A DNA stretch of 23,225 bases from a virus: the IMG/VR virus record IMGVR_UViG_3300033150_000510, positions 1 to 23,225 of that record; one strand, written 5' to 3'. The notes beneath the pieces are model-generated. The model was not told the origin of the DNA. It did no database searches and saw only the letters and a list, made by a program, of their open reading frames with translations. Positions 13,733 to 22,845 of this stretch are shown here, in pieces. The position numbers were made by a program, and so were the translations under genes. The first letter of the stretch is position 1. Every line of letters begins with the position of its first letter.

Positions 13733-14668
13733 TTACGCAGTTACCGTGCCATCGGCATCTATGCCATCGACCTTGGCACAGGAACGCAGGTCTTCCAGCT
13801 TCAGACCGCAGTACCACTTGATGCGGAACCTTCGAGCGTCCTTGGATTCAAGGCTGCCTAGGTCTTCAACCTCAACACCTTCACTAGCTTGAACGCCACA
13901 ACAAGCCTTGGGCGCAAACGTCAGGATGAAGATGGTTGTATTGCCGCCGCCAGTTTTTGCGCTGTAAGCACCAGATGAAGCGGTTTCGGTGTTGACGATG
14001 TGGTCAGACGCTACAATTCGCAGACCACGGAACCACTCAATCATCCGACCATAGTTGTCTCTAGTTTCAGTGAATTTGTCGCCGATTGAATCCAAGTAAA
14101 CGTTGATGTACCGCCGCATCGTTTTGGACATAACCAAGTGGGTCGGCTTCCAACCAGTAATGAGGTCGATTGCCTGTTGCAGTTTGGTCATCGACAGGGC
14201 AGTACCAGTTGAAGTACCAGCATGGACGGTGTTGTAGGTGGTGCTGGTCATCAGCTTGTGAAGACCATCAAACTCCTTGGAATTTGACGAGCTATCCCCG
14301 TAGTAAAAGGTGTCTAGGAATTTTTCTCGGACAGCCTTTATCTTGTCGTCAACAATAGTACCCTTCAGGTCAGTTACGTTTGAACGTGTTCTCAACAGGA
14401 AGTTGTCTATGTCAGCATCCCCACCGAGAATCTTCAGGGTAACAGTCGCTTGAGTCAGGGACGGTGTGCTTTCCACCCATGTATCACCTACGCTGTAAAA
14501 CGTCGCACCAGACCGAGTAGTAACGGTATTGTAGGTAAGACTGTTGCCCAGCAGTTCCTCAAAGGGCAAGATTCCCATTATTGGGTCTTCCTTGCCAAGT
14601 CGGTCAATTACGTAACCTCTGAGGGTAGTCGTGGAATATTTATTGCCCTCGGTTAAAGTAAGAGCCAT
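13733..14668 (-). CDS. Major capsid protein, HK97-type fold
   Basis: This 311-aa protein has the pattern of a HK97-type major capsid protein: an N-terminal region with TLTEGNKYSTTTLRGYVIDRLG, a P-domain segment with FLDTFYYGDSSSNSKEFDGL, an A-domain segment with PTHLVMSKTMRRYINVYL, and a late strand run, GLRIVASDHIV. The C-terminus has paired cysteines (KACCGVQ, KWYCGL, LRSCAK). It follows the scaffold gene and precedes decoration proteins, the standard order. AGGAGGAAAA lies just upstream of the ATG, and the gene overlaps the scaffold end by 16 bases. No protease gene is seen, and no maturation cleavage site is recognised. Confidence 0.85.
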   Translation of the reverse strand: MALTLTEGNKYSTTTLRGYVIDRLGKEDPIMGILPFEELLGNSLTYNTVTTRSGATFYSVGDTWVESTPSLTQATVTLKILGGDADIDNFLLRTRSNVTDLKGTIVDDKIKAVREKFLDTFYYGDSSSNSKEFDGLHKLMTSTTYNTVHAGTSTGTALSMTKLQQAIDLITGWKPTHLVMSKTMRRYINVYLDSIGDKFTETRDNYGRMIEWFRGLRIVASDHIVNTETASSGAYSAKTGGGNTTIFILTFAPKACCGVQASEGVEVEDLGSLESKDARRFRIKWYCGLKLEDLRSCAKVDGIDADGTVTA

Positions 14669-15363
14669 TTTTCCTCCTTATTGAATTTTGAAGGTGGCAT
14701 TGACATGATGTCGATGCCTGAATTACCAGCGTCACGTCCAGAATCAACCTTGGTGGCTGGTTTTTGGGCAGCCTTGGTCTTCTCAAGAGCAATGAGCAGA
14801 GCTTTCTCCCGCAACTCAGTTGCCGAGGAACACTTAAGCAGTTCAGATTTTGCCTCTTTGCCGAGTCCGTACTGGTCGATAAGCTCATTGGCAAGGACAA
14901 CCCTTGCAGCCGCTTCCAATCGCTCACGTTCGGCAGCAATCTCTTGTTCCCTCACAGCGAGTTCTCGTGCACGGCGAGCTTGTTCGAGCTTCATGGTGGC
15001 TACCTGCTTGGCAATATCAACGTCGCCGCCAGCTTCTTCAACCTGATGGAGAAAGGACTGTATTTCCTGCCTTTCTCGTTCCTCAATCATTCTCTGGTAC
15101 TCAGATTGTGCTTGCTGAAGGTCTGCCTTGAGCTTCTTGATAGTGCCTTCATATCCACCCTTTACGGACTTAATCCGTTCCTCCAGTTCCATCTTTGGAA
15201 CTAACTCTGGTTCGGGAGCCTCACCTCCACCTTCCCCCAATTCATTTGTTGGCTGGTCGTTGCTTCCTTCCTGCGCCTCTGGTTCTGGGGCGGTCGCCTC
15301 GTTTGCCTGAGGTTGTCCTGCCTCATCACCTTCGGTTGTAGTCTGGAAAAGCTCGTCTGCCAT
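14653..15363 (-). CDS. Capsid scaffold protein
   Basis: This 236-aa protein is very acidic at its start (residues 1-55, rich in Glu, Pro and Gln). Residues about 57-160 form a long charged coiled coil (KMELEERIKSVKGGYEG, QSEYQRMIEERERQE, REQEIAAERERLEAAARV). A helical C-terminus ends in basic and hydrophobic residues. This layout and its place immediately before the major capsid gene mark it as the assembly scaffold, which guides capsid formation and leaves before DNA packaging. AGGAGG eight bases before the ATG gives a strong start. No protease domain is fused to it. Confidence 0.82.
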   Translation of the reverse strand: MADELFQTTTEGDEAGQPQANEATAPEPEAQEGSNDQPTNELGEGGGEAPEPELVPKMELEERIKSVKGGYEGTIKKLKADLQQAQSEYQRMIEERERQEIQSFLHQVEEAGGDVDIAKQVATMKLEQARRARELAVREQEIAAERERLEAAARVVLANELIDQYGLGKEAKSELLKCSSATELREKALLIALEKTKAAQKPATKVDSGRDAGNSGIDIMSMPPSKFNKEEKWLLL

Positions 15364-15376
15364 TAGTTAAACCTCC

Positions 15377-18300
15377 TTATTCCTTAAATGATGGTAGATA
15401 TTCGTCGAATTTATTTACGTCAAATCGCTGTTGGGGCTGTTCTTGCCCACCTTGCATCAGTATATCTTCAGGTGCCCCATCGTAATTGAGTAGAGCAATT
15501 TGAGCTATGTTTATTATTCTCCGCTGAAGGTCTGCGATGATTTGTTCCTTCTGTTGGGGCAGCTTAGTTTTATCAGCGTCAACAGCGTCAATCATCTTCT
15601 CAAGACTGGTTATCTCCCTGTCTGCCGCTCGAAGTCGTCGCAGTGGTTCCGAATAGTAGTTCCCATACCTAGGGTCATAACCCATGCTTAGCTTCGGGTT
15701 CTTGCGGGCAAACTCCTGAGCTTTGCCGTACTCCTTTTCCTCGATGTATTTCCTGAATTTCTCTTGGTCTGATTCTAACTTGGAGATTATTGACCGCACA
15801 TCGTTGGTGACCATCAATGTAGAGTCATAGGTAGTAGTGTTGATTCCAAATGCTTCTGGGAGAGTTCTTATTAAAGCACCAGTCAAGCCATATTCCTCTT
15901 GTGCTTCAATAATTGTCTGCGGGTACATGGACATAAGCCCGTTTACAAGCTGGTCAATAACGTCTTCTTTTTCGTAGGTAATTTCCTCGCCAATTACGCT
16001 AGTCCCGCTAAGTTGGTCAGCCAATATAGCTGGAATTGGGCTTAACTTCATTCTTCCAGCCTGAACAAGATTCCACAACGCATTTATTTCGTAAGTTCGA
16101 CCAGTCTGACGCTTCTTCAACCCCTCACCGGGGTGTACTAAAGCTGGGGAAGTCTGCCAAAGTGCCCTTATGTATGAGCCGAAGCCAGTCAGCATATCGT
16201 ATCGTGTTTTGCCCACCTTAATCTTTCCAAAGTCTGTGGACAATGGATTTGGTTCTATCTCTGCCCCACCAAGATAGGCTAGATACATAATCATCGCTGT
16301 AGTTGAAGCATACGCCGCAAGGTCTCTGGCAGCAATTTTCCTTACTGCTTCAGAACTGCTTGCCAAGCACCAAGGAAGCAAAATCCTCGATGTCTGAAAC
16401 CTAGGCGAGAAGAACAGTACGTTCAAGCCAGCCTTTAGAACCCCAGAAGTAGGTGTCCGTTGGGCAGCATACTCACCTGTAGATAGTGCACCCCTGCCCG
16501 TAGCGTAGTTAATAAATCGAGTCAACTCTCGAAGGTCGTTCTCCGTGAAGTGTTTTCCCGACTGCCTCCAACCAGCTACGATAGTATCGTAAACATTTAC
16601 TCGTAGCGTATTAAGCATTGTGGCGTAACTACGTTCTGACGCTCTTATTGGAAGAAGTTTGGAAAGCCACTTGGACATAAATGCTTCCTCACGCTCAGCC
16701 AACGTGGAAAATACCCCCGGCGACAGGTCGTGAATAAACAGACCATACTCAATTCTTTTCAAGGCTTCGGCATCTATGCCAGCTTCCCCTGTCCTGCCCA
16801 AGTGCATTTCGTTAAGTTTTATTGCATTCTTTTCGCTGGTTAAAGCCTTGAGTTGCATCTTAAAAGCATCTGCGAATTCCTTTGGATGGCTGGGGGCAAG
16901 CACGGCACCTTGACGAAGTGTCGCCGACAAGTCCATTGATGCGAGCAGAGTTCGTGGCGCATTAAGTATATCTATTGTCGTGCTGATTGCTCTGGCACTC
17001 CACGGACGCATTTCAGCAAATGGCTTGGTGAATTCAAGCCCAAAGACACGCTCCAGAAGCCCCAGTTCATACCAAGTAGGTATCTTTCCAGCATAAATCA
17101 AGCCACCTTTCCCCTCTTTGCCCACCAAAGCATCGATTGCGTTTACCTTTTGGTATTCTAGAAGTTTTGTTGAGTCGCTGATGGCTCGTGTCAATTCGTC
17201 AACTTCTTCTTTTGTGAATCCTAGCTTACTTAATGGGATTAGGTCGTAGGCAGGTTCCTCACCAGCAAGGGCAGCTTTAGCTCTAATTCGCTGTTCGGTA
17301 GTAGTTGCCTTGGAAATCAAGGCACGGTATTTAGCTACCTTCTTCTGGTGGGTTGCTCTACGCTGTTCCAGTAGTATATGTTGCATCTCTTTTGTTGGCT
17401 TAGCTTGGCGGATAAGATTGACAGCCTTTTGAACCGTGGGAGACCCACGCCCCTCTAACCCAACACCAACTGGTAGGTCTAACATCTTTCCAGAAAGTTT
17501 GTACACCTCGTCGGCAAACCATTGATGAAGTTTCGGATTCTTATGAAAGGACTTCTTGATTACGTTCTCGTTTACATCTTCGGCAATTTTCCTGCCAAGT
17601 AACTTCGCTATGTCAGTATCTTCGTAAAGGGCAAGATTATACACATTGGTGTGAGATATGATGTCTGAGTTTGTCTTCAAGAAGTTTAGAGTCCGCTGAT
17701 AACTTTCTTTAGTCTCCCAAGGCAGTCCAATAATGACATTCGGAACTACTGGGATGTTGTTCTTCCTAGCTTTATCTAATGCTTGGTCAATGGTTTTTGT
17801 TGTTGACGGCTTCCGAAGCCGCTTTAAAATATCATCGTTGTAGCTTTCCACACCAAGCTCAACGTATCGAATGCCAGACTGCTTCAGAAACTTTGGGTCA
17901 ATCTTCAAAAATTGGGGGGCAGTAGTCTGGACAATAAACCCATCAAACTCTGGATTGTCTGCCTTTAGTCTAGCGTACACCTCGGGCAGGTATTTATAGT
18001 TTGGTGCCTGCCCAAACGTTTTGTCATCTAGATAGACTAGACGAGGTTTAAGTTCTTTTATCGCCTCTACCTGCTGGTCTATGGTTCTCTTGGAAATGGT
18101 TGTAACTCCACGGGTAACATCACACATTACACAGTCGTGGGCACACCCCTTTGACATACAAAGTCGAGGGATTGTGGTCGAACCCTTGAAGTGATGAAAA
18201 GAAACCCCCTGCTTGGGCTTCTCTCCAAGTGCTTTGGCAGCATTCTGGATGCTGGAGTAGAATCGAACGTTGGGCAGGTCTTTGAAGGCTTCCTTCTTTA

Positions 18301-19525
18301 CGTATCCGCCGACGATTATCTTGCCCTTGTACTTTCTAGCCAGTTGCTTGATGAAGTCAACGTTTACGTCCATTGCGCTGAACATTACATTTTTGTATCC
18401 AGCGTTGTTGAGGAACTTTGCTGCCTCGTCAACATTTCTTACAATGTAAACGTCTGACTTTGGAAAGTTCTTAGCTGCGGAACCCATCCAAGTTGGTATT
18501 TCCCAAAAATCGTCCGCTCTGGCGTATCCTGCTCGTGACCTGTAAAGTTTGTCAAAGTATTTTCTAGCTGCTGGTTCTTCCCCCTTTCCGAGAAGTTTCG
18601 AAGAGAACTGAACCAGTAGCGTTCTGTCGGAGTTGTCTGGTTCGGTAGCTGCTTTAACCCAAAGGTTTTTTGATGCAGCCGCAACAGCCTTTGCCGCCTG
18701 CCCATAGGTCGGATACGGTCTCGTAGGTAGGGCAGTTACCTTCGGAGACCCGTACAGGGCTTTTAAGAATGTTTCCTCGTTTAGCTTGCTCTTGCCATAG
18801 TTGGTGGCTTCTTGAAATGCCAGTAACGCCCTAGACTCAGCATCGGTCATCAGCTTGCCAGCCCTAGACTTGGTAAAGGCTGACCGAACTTTGCTAAGCC
18901 CCTGTCTGACCAAGTTGCCCCCAACCTCTTTTCCTGCCCCAACACCTACAAGATACAGTGGCAGATAGGTAGTTTCCTCAGCAAGCCCTCTTACGTCTAA
19001 ACGCCAAGGCTTCTCCCTCACTTCCTCTGGAGTCCACGGGAATCTAAACGGCGGAGTTATATCAACTCCAGGGTACTCAGCCTTTTCGTACGCCCGACGC
19101 ATGGATTTACCAAGTTCTTGCTCGTACTCTTTGTAGAGTTCCTGTAGAAACTCTTTGGGCACCATAGGCTTCTCTGGCGTGACCTTAGCAGAAACACCAA
19201 AATCATATCCTGGAGGGGCGGGTGGAGGTTCCCACTTTCCTGCCCACCAAGGCATAGTTAGTGCCATGCCCATTGGAGTTGAAATTTCCTCGGCAGCTTC
19301 TCCAAAGCCTCTGAGGGCTTTTTGCCACCAAGATGGTTTCTTTGTAGGTTCCCCAGGGTACAACTCCGTCGTTGCAAGTTTGATTAGCTCTGGGTCGTCC
19401 CACGCCTCGTCCCACCAAGGGGCTTGTCCGAGACGCTTCCTCGCTTCGAGGATTTTCTTTTCCAGCCTAATCTTCTCAGGAACAGGCATTATTTCATTAA
19501 TAAATGAATCCTTGTTGTCGGGCAT
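15377..19525 (-). CDS. Large polyvalent-type virion protein (LPD38-like) with embedded radical SAM domain
   Basis: This 1382-aa protein lies among the head genes, two genes after the portal. Residues 1-110 are tryptophan/proline-rich. Residues about 357-440 form a Rossmann-like segment resembling the B12-binding domain that precedes many radical SAM enzymes (YKNVMFSAMDVNVDFIKQLA, GKIIVGGY), but no DxHxxG motif is seen. Residues about 441-690 are a radical SAM core: C461-x3-C465-x2-C468 for the 4Fe-4S cluster, YVELGVES (555-561) and VIIGLPWET (597-605). From about 700 it has the helical core of phage polyvalent proteins, including PTWYELGLLERVFG and an LPD38-like region (about 850-1130, SPRFQTSRILLPW). 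ATG 19525 is chosen: GGAG lies six bases upstream and TAATG couples it to the previous gene; GTG 19537 lacks such a site. Confidence 0.8.
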   Translation of the reverse strand: MPDNKDSFINEIMPVPEKIRLEKKILEARKRLGQAPWWDEAWDDPELIKLATTELYPGEPTKKPSWWQKALRGFGEAAEEISTPMGMALTMPWWAGKWEPPPAPPGYDFGVSAKVTPEKPMVPKEFLQELYKEYEQELGKSMRRAYEKAEYPGVDITPPFRFPWTPEEVREKPWRLDVRGLAEETTYLPLYLVGVGAGKEVGGNLVRQGLSKVRSAFTKSRAGKLMTDAESRALLAFQEATNYGKSKLNEETFLKALYGSPKVTALPTRPYPTYGQAAKAVAAASKNLWVKAATEPDNSDRTLLVQFSSKLLGKGEEPAARKYFDKLYRSRAGYARADDFWEIPTWMGSAAKNFPKSDVYIVRNVDEAAKFLNNAGYKNVMFSAMDVNVDFIKQLARKYKGKIIVGGYVKKEAFKDLPNVRFYSSIQNAAKALGEKPKQGVSFHHFKGSTTIPRLCMSKGCAHDCVMCDVTRGVTTISKRTIDQQVEAIKELKPRLVYLDDKTFGQAPNYKYLPEVYARLKADNPEFDGFIVQTTAPQFLKIDPKFLKQSGIRYVELGVESYNDDILKRLRKPSTTKTIDQALDKARKNNIPVVPNVIIGLPWETKESYQRTLNFLKTNSDIISHTNVYNLALYEDTDIAKLLGRKIAEDVNENVIKKSFHKNPKLHQWFADEVYKLSGKMLDLPVGVGLEGRGSPTVQKAVNLIRQAKPTKEMQHILLEQRRATHQKKVAKYRALISKATTTEQRIRAKAALAGEEPAYDLIPLSKLGFTKEEVDELTRAISDSTKLLEYQKVNAIDALVGKEGKGGLIYAGKIPTWYELGLLERVFGLEFTKPFAEMRPWSARAISTTIDILNAPRTLLASMDLSATLRQGAVLAPSHPKEFADAFKMQLKALTSEKNAIKLNEMHLGRTGEAGIDAEALKRIEYGLFIHDLSPGVFSTLAEREEAFMSKWLSKLLPIRASERSYATMLNTLRVNVYDTIVAGWRQSGKHFTENDLRELTRFINYATGRGALSTGEYAAQRTPTSGVLKAGLNVLFFSPRFQTSRILLPWCLASSSEAVRKIAARDLAAYASTTAMIMYLAYLGGAEIEPNPLSTDFGKIKVGKTRYDMLTGFGSYIRALWQTSPALVHPGEGLKKRQTGRTYEINALWNLVQAGRMKLSPIPAILADQLSGTSVIGEEITYEKEDVIDQLVNGLMSMYPQTIIEAQEEYGLTGALIRTLPEAFGINTTTYDSTLMVTNDVRSIISKLESDQEKFRKYIEEKEYGKAQEFARKNPKLSMGYDPRYGNYYSEPLRRLRAADREITSLEKMIDAVDADKTKLPQQKEQIIADLQRRIINIAQIALLNYDGAPEDILMQGGQEQPQQRFDVNKFDEYLPSFKE

Positions 19526-20826
19526 TATGTTCTCCACATAGCTTTGGGCGCAAATCTAGAAGTATAGAAGCCACGTTGCCACGGAGGAAGTGACAACCAT
19601 TCCTCTCTGGCTGGATATTTTTCGAGATATTCCTCCCAAGGGTCACGACGTTTGGCTTGCCTACTCCAATCTGCAACACCAGCCTCCCAAGACCCGATGC
19701 CTGCCGCTGTTGAACCTAACGCCTCACGTGCTTCCCTAGGCAGCCCTCTGAATTCCTCCGATGCTGGATTCTGGCGGTATCGATAGGCTGTGTTCAGGTA
19801 GCTTTGAAGGGCATCTTCGCCACGACCAACGTATCGTTCAGCAGCAGCAATGTCGGAACTCATTGGGGCATACGGTGTGGGTTGGGCAGCACCCATCGTA
19901 AACGTTTGAAGGGTGTTCCACCACTGTTGGCGTAGCCCCTCGTGCTCACGCTCAAACTTGCCATAGATGTCAGACAGCCTTCTCTGGAAATACTGACGTT
20001 GGGCAGGAGACACAATAGCCTCAACGAACGAGGAATATGCTTCCTCTGGTTCGGGCATTGGTTCCCGCCTAGCTTGTCTGGCGGCTTCAAGCTCTGCTTG
20101 TTCCCTTGCCTCGGCTGCTCGAAGTCTCTCTTGGTCTTCCAAGGCACTAAGGAAGCCACGCTCTGCTTTCTCTCTGGCGTATTCTTTCTGTCGTTGCAAG
20201 TCTGCCCAACGACCAAGTTCTAGAGTCTGCCAGTCTACAAGCTCACGACGCTTGGCTATATCAGCTTGCTCTTTTACCCATGCGGGCAGGGTTTCCTCGG
20301 CGTACTGTTTGTATTCTTCTCTGTATTTCTGCCAATCTTTGGTAAGTTTGTTGACGTAGTTAGTCCAGTCTTTCTGCCGAGTCTTTACCTTGTACAGTTC
20401 GTAGTCCCGTGTCTGTTCATCTGGTGACGTAAAGACCTCGTAGAACGGCAGTTGGCTTACAGGCACGCCACGGGTAATCCAGTTTTTAACGTTGTCTCGA
20501 ATCGCCTCGGCGGTGTCCGATGAAACCCCTGCGTCCATTACCAGACGAACCAACCAATCTCGCAAGGTAGACAGGTATTCTTCGTACGTAGTGATTGGCA
20601 TCCCATACGAAGGTGGCATCGTAAAGCCAGCCGTTGGCTGCCCACCTCTACGTAAAACGTTCTCGTACCAAAAGCGGTAAATCGGATGGTTCTGGTCAAC
20701 GCCTGAGAAGAACGGAGTCATCAGGTATGACGACCCCATTTCCTGCTTCAGCCTAATAGCAGTACCGTATCCGTAGGTGTCTTCAACCCATTTCCAAAAA
20801 TCTTTAGTTGTTGCACCGTCAGGCAT
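19525..20826 (-). CDS. Coiled-coil structural protein, unknown family
   Basis: This 433-aa protein is mainly helical. Residues about 160-270 are a long charged coiled coil (KDWQKYREEYKQYAEETLP, LQRQKEYAREKAERG, RLRAAEAREQAELEAARQ). The flanking ends are rich in aromatic residues (DFWKWVEDTYGYG at the start, PPWQRGFYTSRF at the end). I do not recognise a family. It lies between the portal and the polyvalent-type protein, with TAATG overlaps on both sides, so all three are probably made together. A role as an internal virion or ejection-associated protein is plausible from position only. Confidence 0.6.
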   Translation of the reverse strand: MPDGATTKDFWKWVEDTYGYGTAIRLKQEMGSSYLMTPFFSGVDQNHPIYRFWYENVLRRGGQPTAGFTMPPSYGMPITTYEEYLSTLRDWLVRLVMDAGVSSDTAEAIRDNVKNWITRGVPVSQLPFYEVFTSPDEQTRDYELYKVKTRQKDWTNYVNKLTKDWQKYREEYKQYAEETLPAWVKEQADIAKRRELVDWQTLELGRWADLQRQKEYAREKAERGFLSALEDQERLRAAEAREQAELEAARQARREPMPEPEEAYSSFVEAIVSPAQRQYFQRRLSDIYGKFEREHEGLRQQWWNTLQTFTMGAAQPTPYAPMSSDIAAAERYVGRGEDALQSYLNTAYRYRQNPASEEFRGLPREAREALGSTAAGIGSWEAGVADWSRQAKRRDPWEEYLEKYPAREEWLSLPPWQRGFYTSRFAPKAMWRT

Positions 20827-22586
20827 TAAACGCCTCCACTACTACCGAGTGCACCACCAGGGGCACCGCCCATTGACTCTGGGGGCAGAACCTCTGGGGG
20901 CATTCCTTCCATACTTTCTGGTGGCATACCCATTCCACTGTTCTCAGCAGTGAACTGTTCCAGCGCACCCATCGACTGTGACTGGGGTCTTCTTGGCTGT
21001 GCTACCTGACCCTGCCCAAGCAGCCGCCGAAGCTCAGTAAGCAGGTTCCTAGCCAAGTCTGTCCTTCCGTCATCCAAGGCGGCAAGGAATGCTTTGTACA
21101 GCCTGTTGATGAGCAGGTTGTCTGCCCACTCTCTAGCGACCCTGTCGCTCTCAAGGTCTGGGTCTTCCACCCCAAGGATTTGGTCTCTAATTGTCTGGTC
21201 GGACAGCAGAGGTATTTCACCCTCTCGTGCCGCCTTAGCCAGCAGGTATCTTTGGGCATCGTCCTTGGGCAGTATCGCCTCAAGGCGGACTTCGGGGTGC
21301 CAGTCGCCAGCAATATCTGATGGTCGAATCAGCATCGGTTTGGGCAGACCAAAAACCTCGTTTCGGCTAGTTCTGCCACGAACCTTTATCGGCTCAAACC
21401 CACCAGCAGAATATTGTTTGGGCAGTTCAATAGAAGCAATTCTGTAGGCATTTTCAACCGCCTCTAAGTATGGGGCTACAACCGTGCTTATCGATGTCTG
21501 AAGTGTGTTTATTGCAAACCCAGACAGTCTGAAGTTGAGTTCCCCAAACACAGTGTATGGAAAGCCAGCACGCTGTTCGTCACCAGTCATAAACTTGAGC
21601 AGTTGGCTCATGTCCTGTGGCATGGCTGGTGTTATTATCGGTTTGATTGTCTCATTTGTAGTGGAATCCAGTGGGATTACTCCCGCCTTTTCCACCTGAT
21701 AGATGTCTTGTTCCAGCATCTTTTCCCCGCCAGCAGACCAGTAGCCTAGGGGCGGTTTTACTCCACGCCGAACTATTGTCAACAGGTCTGACGTTGTTTT
21801 GTTTATGGCGGGAACAATATTCCGCAGCCCGTGGAAAATTGATTCCCCACGATGGATTTCGGTAAACTCGTAGGATTGATGATGCGTTGACGGCATTTCT
21901 CCAGCAATAACAAGATACACTGGGCAGTAATCCAATCCGTGCTTCTCTGGTTTCTTGCCCCACTGGTTGCCAACGACCACTGCGTTTACTTCCTCGTCCC
22001 AGTAGTCATAAACGTCGGTTTCCTTGGCGACCGTTATGTCGTACAAATCTTTGATTTCTTCTTTTGTGGCTTTGCGAACCCTGCACGCCCACTTTAATCC
22101 GTTTCTGCCCATCCCATAGGCAACATTGTATGCATCCCAAGCATTCACCAGTGGTACGGTTTCGCCCCGCTCGTTTTTGTGGACGTAAACAAGAACGAAG
22201 AACCTGCCCCGAAGACAAGCAAGCCAAGCCATCTGGTTCTTCAAAGTTGGCATCCCCATTAGCGTCATCCGCTCATCGTTCAGCGTAAATGAGCCATAAA
22301 GAAACCTCTCGATATTGGAACTAATGCGACGCTCTTCCTCGGTTTCAAGGTCAATTGGGATTCTCACTATCAGCTTGGACTGTGAAACAATGGAGATTGC
22401 TTTATCGGCGAAAACTCTTGGATAGTTGTGCGTATAGCTATAGTAGCCACTCCCAGGGTCATATTCCTTCAGCCGATACAGGTCAAAATCACGATTCCAA
22501 CGTTCCCGCAGTCTAACAGCAGTCATGTTAGACCAAAACTTTTTAGATGCACTAACTATCTGAGACGGTTGTGTGAATACTGCCAC
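20826..22586 (-). CDS. Portal protein
   Basis: This protein of about 586 aa matches phage portal proteins in overall pattern: an N-terminal region with NMTAVRLRERWNRDFDLYRL, a wing-like section (LVNAWDAYNVAYGMGRNGLKWACRVR), and a stem and crown region (GDEQRAGFPYTVFGELNFRLSG, then SISTVVAPYLEAVENAYRIAS). The last 40 residues are rich in Met, Pro and Gly. It forms the dodecameric ring through which DNA enters and leaves. Position between terminase and scaffold fits. The start is uncertain: GTG 22586 has AGGAG eleven bases upstream, while GTG 22652 would overlap the previous gene by about 100 bases. The stop overlaps the next start as TAATG. Confidence 0.8.
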   Translation of the reverse strand: MAVFTQPSQIVSASKKFWSNMTAVRLRERWNRDFDLYRLKEYDPGSGYYSYTHNYPRVFADKAISIVSQSKLIVRIPIDLETEEERRISSNIERFLYGSFTLNDERMTLMGMPTLKNQMAWLACLRGRFFVLVYVHKNERGETVPLVNAWDAYNVAYGMGRNGLKWACRVRKATKEEIKDLYDITVAKETDVYDYWDEEVNAVVVGNQWGKKPEKHGLDYCPVYLVIAGEMPSTHHQSYEFTEIHRGESIFHGLRNIVPAINKTTSDLLTIVRRGVKPPLGYWSAGGEKMLEQDIYQVEKAGVIPLDSTTNETIKPIITPAMPQDMSQLLKFMTGDEQRAGFPYTVFGELNFRLSGFAINTLQTSISTVVAPYLEAVENAYRIASIELPKQYSAGGFEPIKVRGRTSRNEVFGLPKPMLIRPSDIAGDWHPEVRLEAILPKDDAQRYLLAKAAREGEIPLLSDQTIRDQILGVEDPDLESDRVAREWADNLLINRLYKAFLAALDDGRTDLARNLLTELRRLLGQGQVAQPRRPQSQSMGALEQFTAENSGMGMPPESMEGMPPEVLPPESMGGAPGGALGSSGGV

Positions 22587-22833
22587 TTTGTTCTTCACTC
22601 CTAACTTCGTCTGCTGACACCTTTTCTGGGCTTGGCATACCCATTCGAGCACGCTTTTCCTGTGCCTTCAGTTTGTTTCTCATTCTGATATGCAAATCGC
22701 TGACTACTATAACGTCTTCAGGCTTGCAAACTATTGCGAGTTGGTGCCCATCGGCAGTTAGCTCAAACGGTATCAGGTCTCTAATCTCCTTTATGCTGAG
22801 CCTGCAAAAATCAGACTTGGACATAGTTTTCAA
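22552..22833 (-). CDS. Hypothetical 93-aa protein between terminase and portal
   Basis: I do not recognise this protein. It starts with KTMSKSDFCRLSIKEIRDLI, has a short strand-rich middle (HQLAIVCKPEDVIVVSDLH), then a basic helix (RMRNKLKAQEKRARMG) and a polar tail. The start is TTG 22833: AGGAGG at 22841-22846 lies seven bases upstream, while the next ATG is 16 bases away, so TTG is the better choice. The terminase stop overlaps this ribosome binding site. Its 3' end overlaps the portal start. Small proteins here sometimes help packaging, but nothing in the sequence shows it. Confidence 0.6.
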   Translation of the reverse strand: MKTMSKSDFCRLSIKEIRDLIPFELTADGHQLAIVCKPEDVIVVSDLHIRMRNKLKAQEKRARMGMPSPEKVSADEVRSEEQSGSIHTTVSDS

Positions 22834-22845
22834 AGCAAATCCTCC

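Noticed and set aside
15377-19525. Reading the 1382-aa protein as a plain metabolic radical SAM enzyme
   Set aside because: Most of its length matches phage polyvalent/structural sequence and it sits between the portal and scaffold genes with coupled translation.
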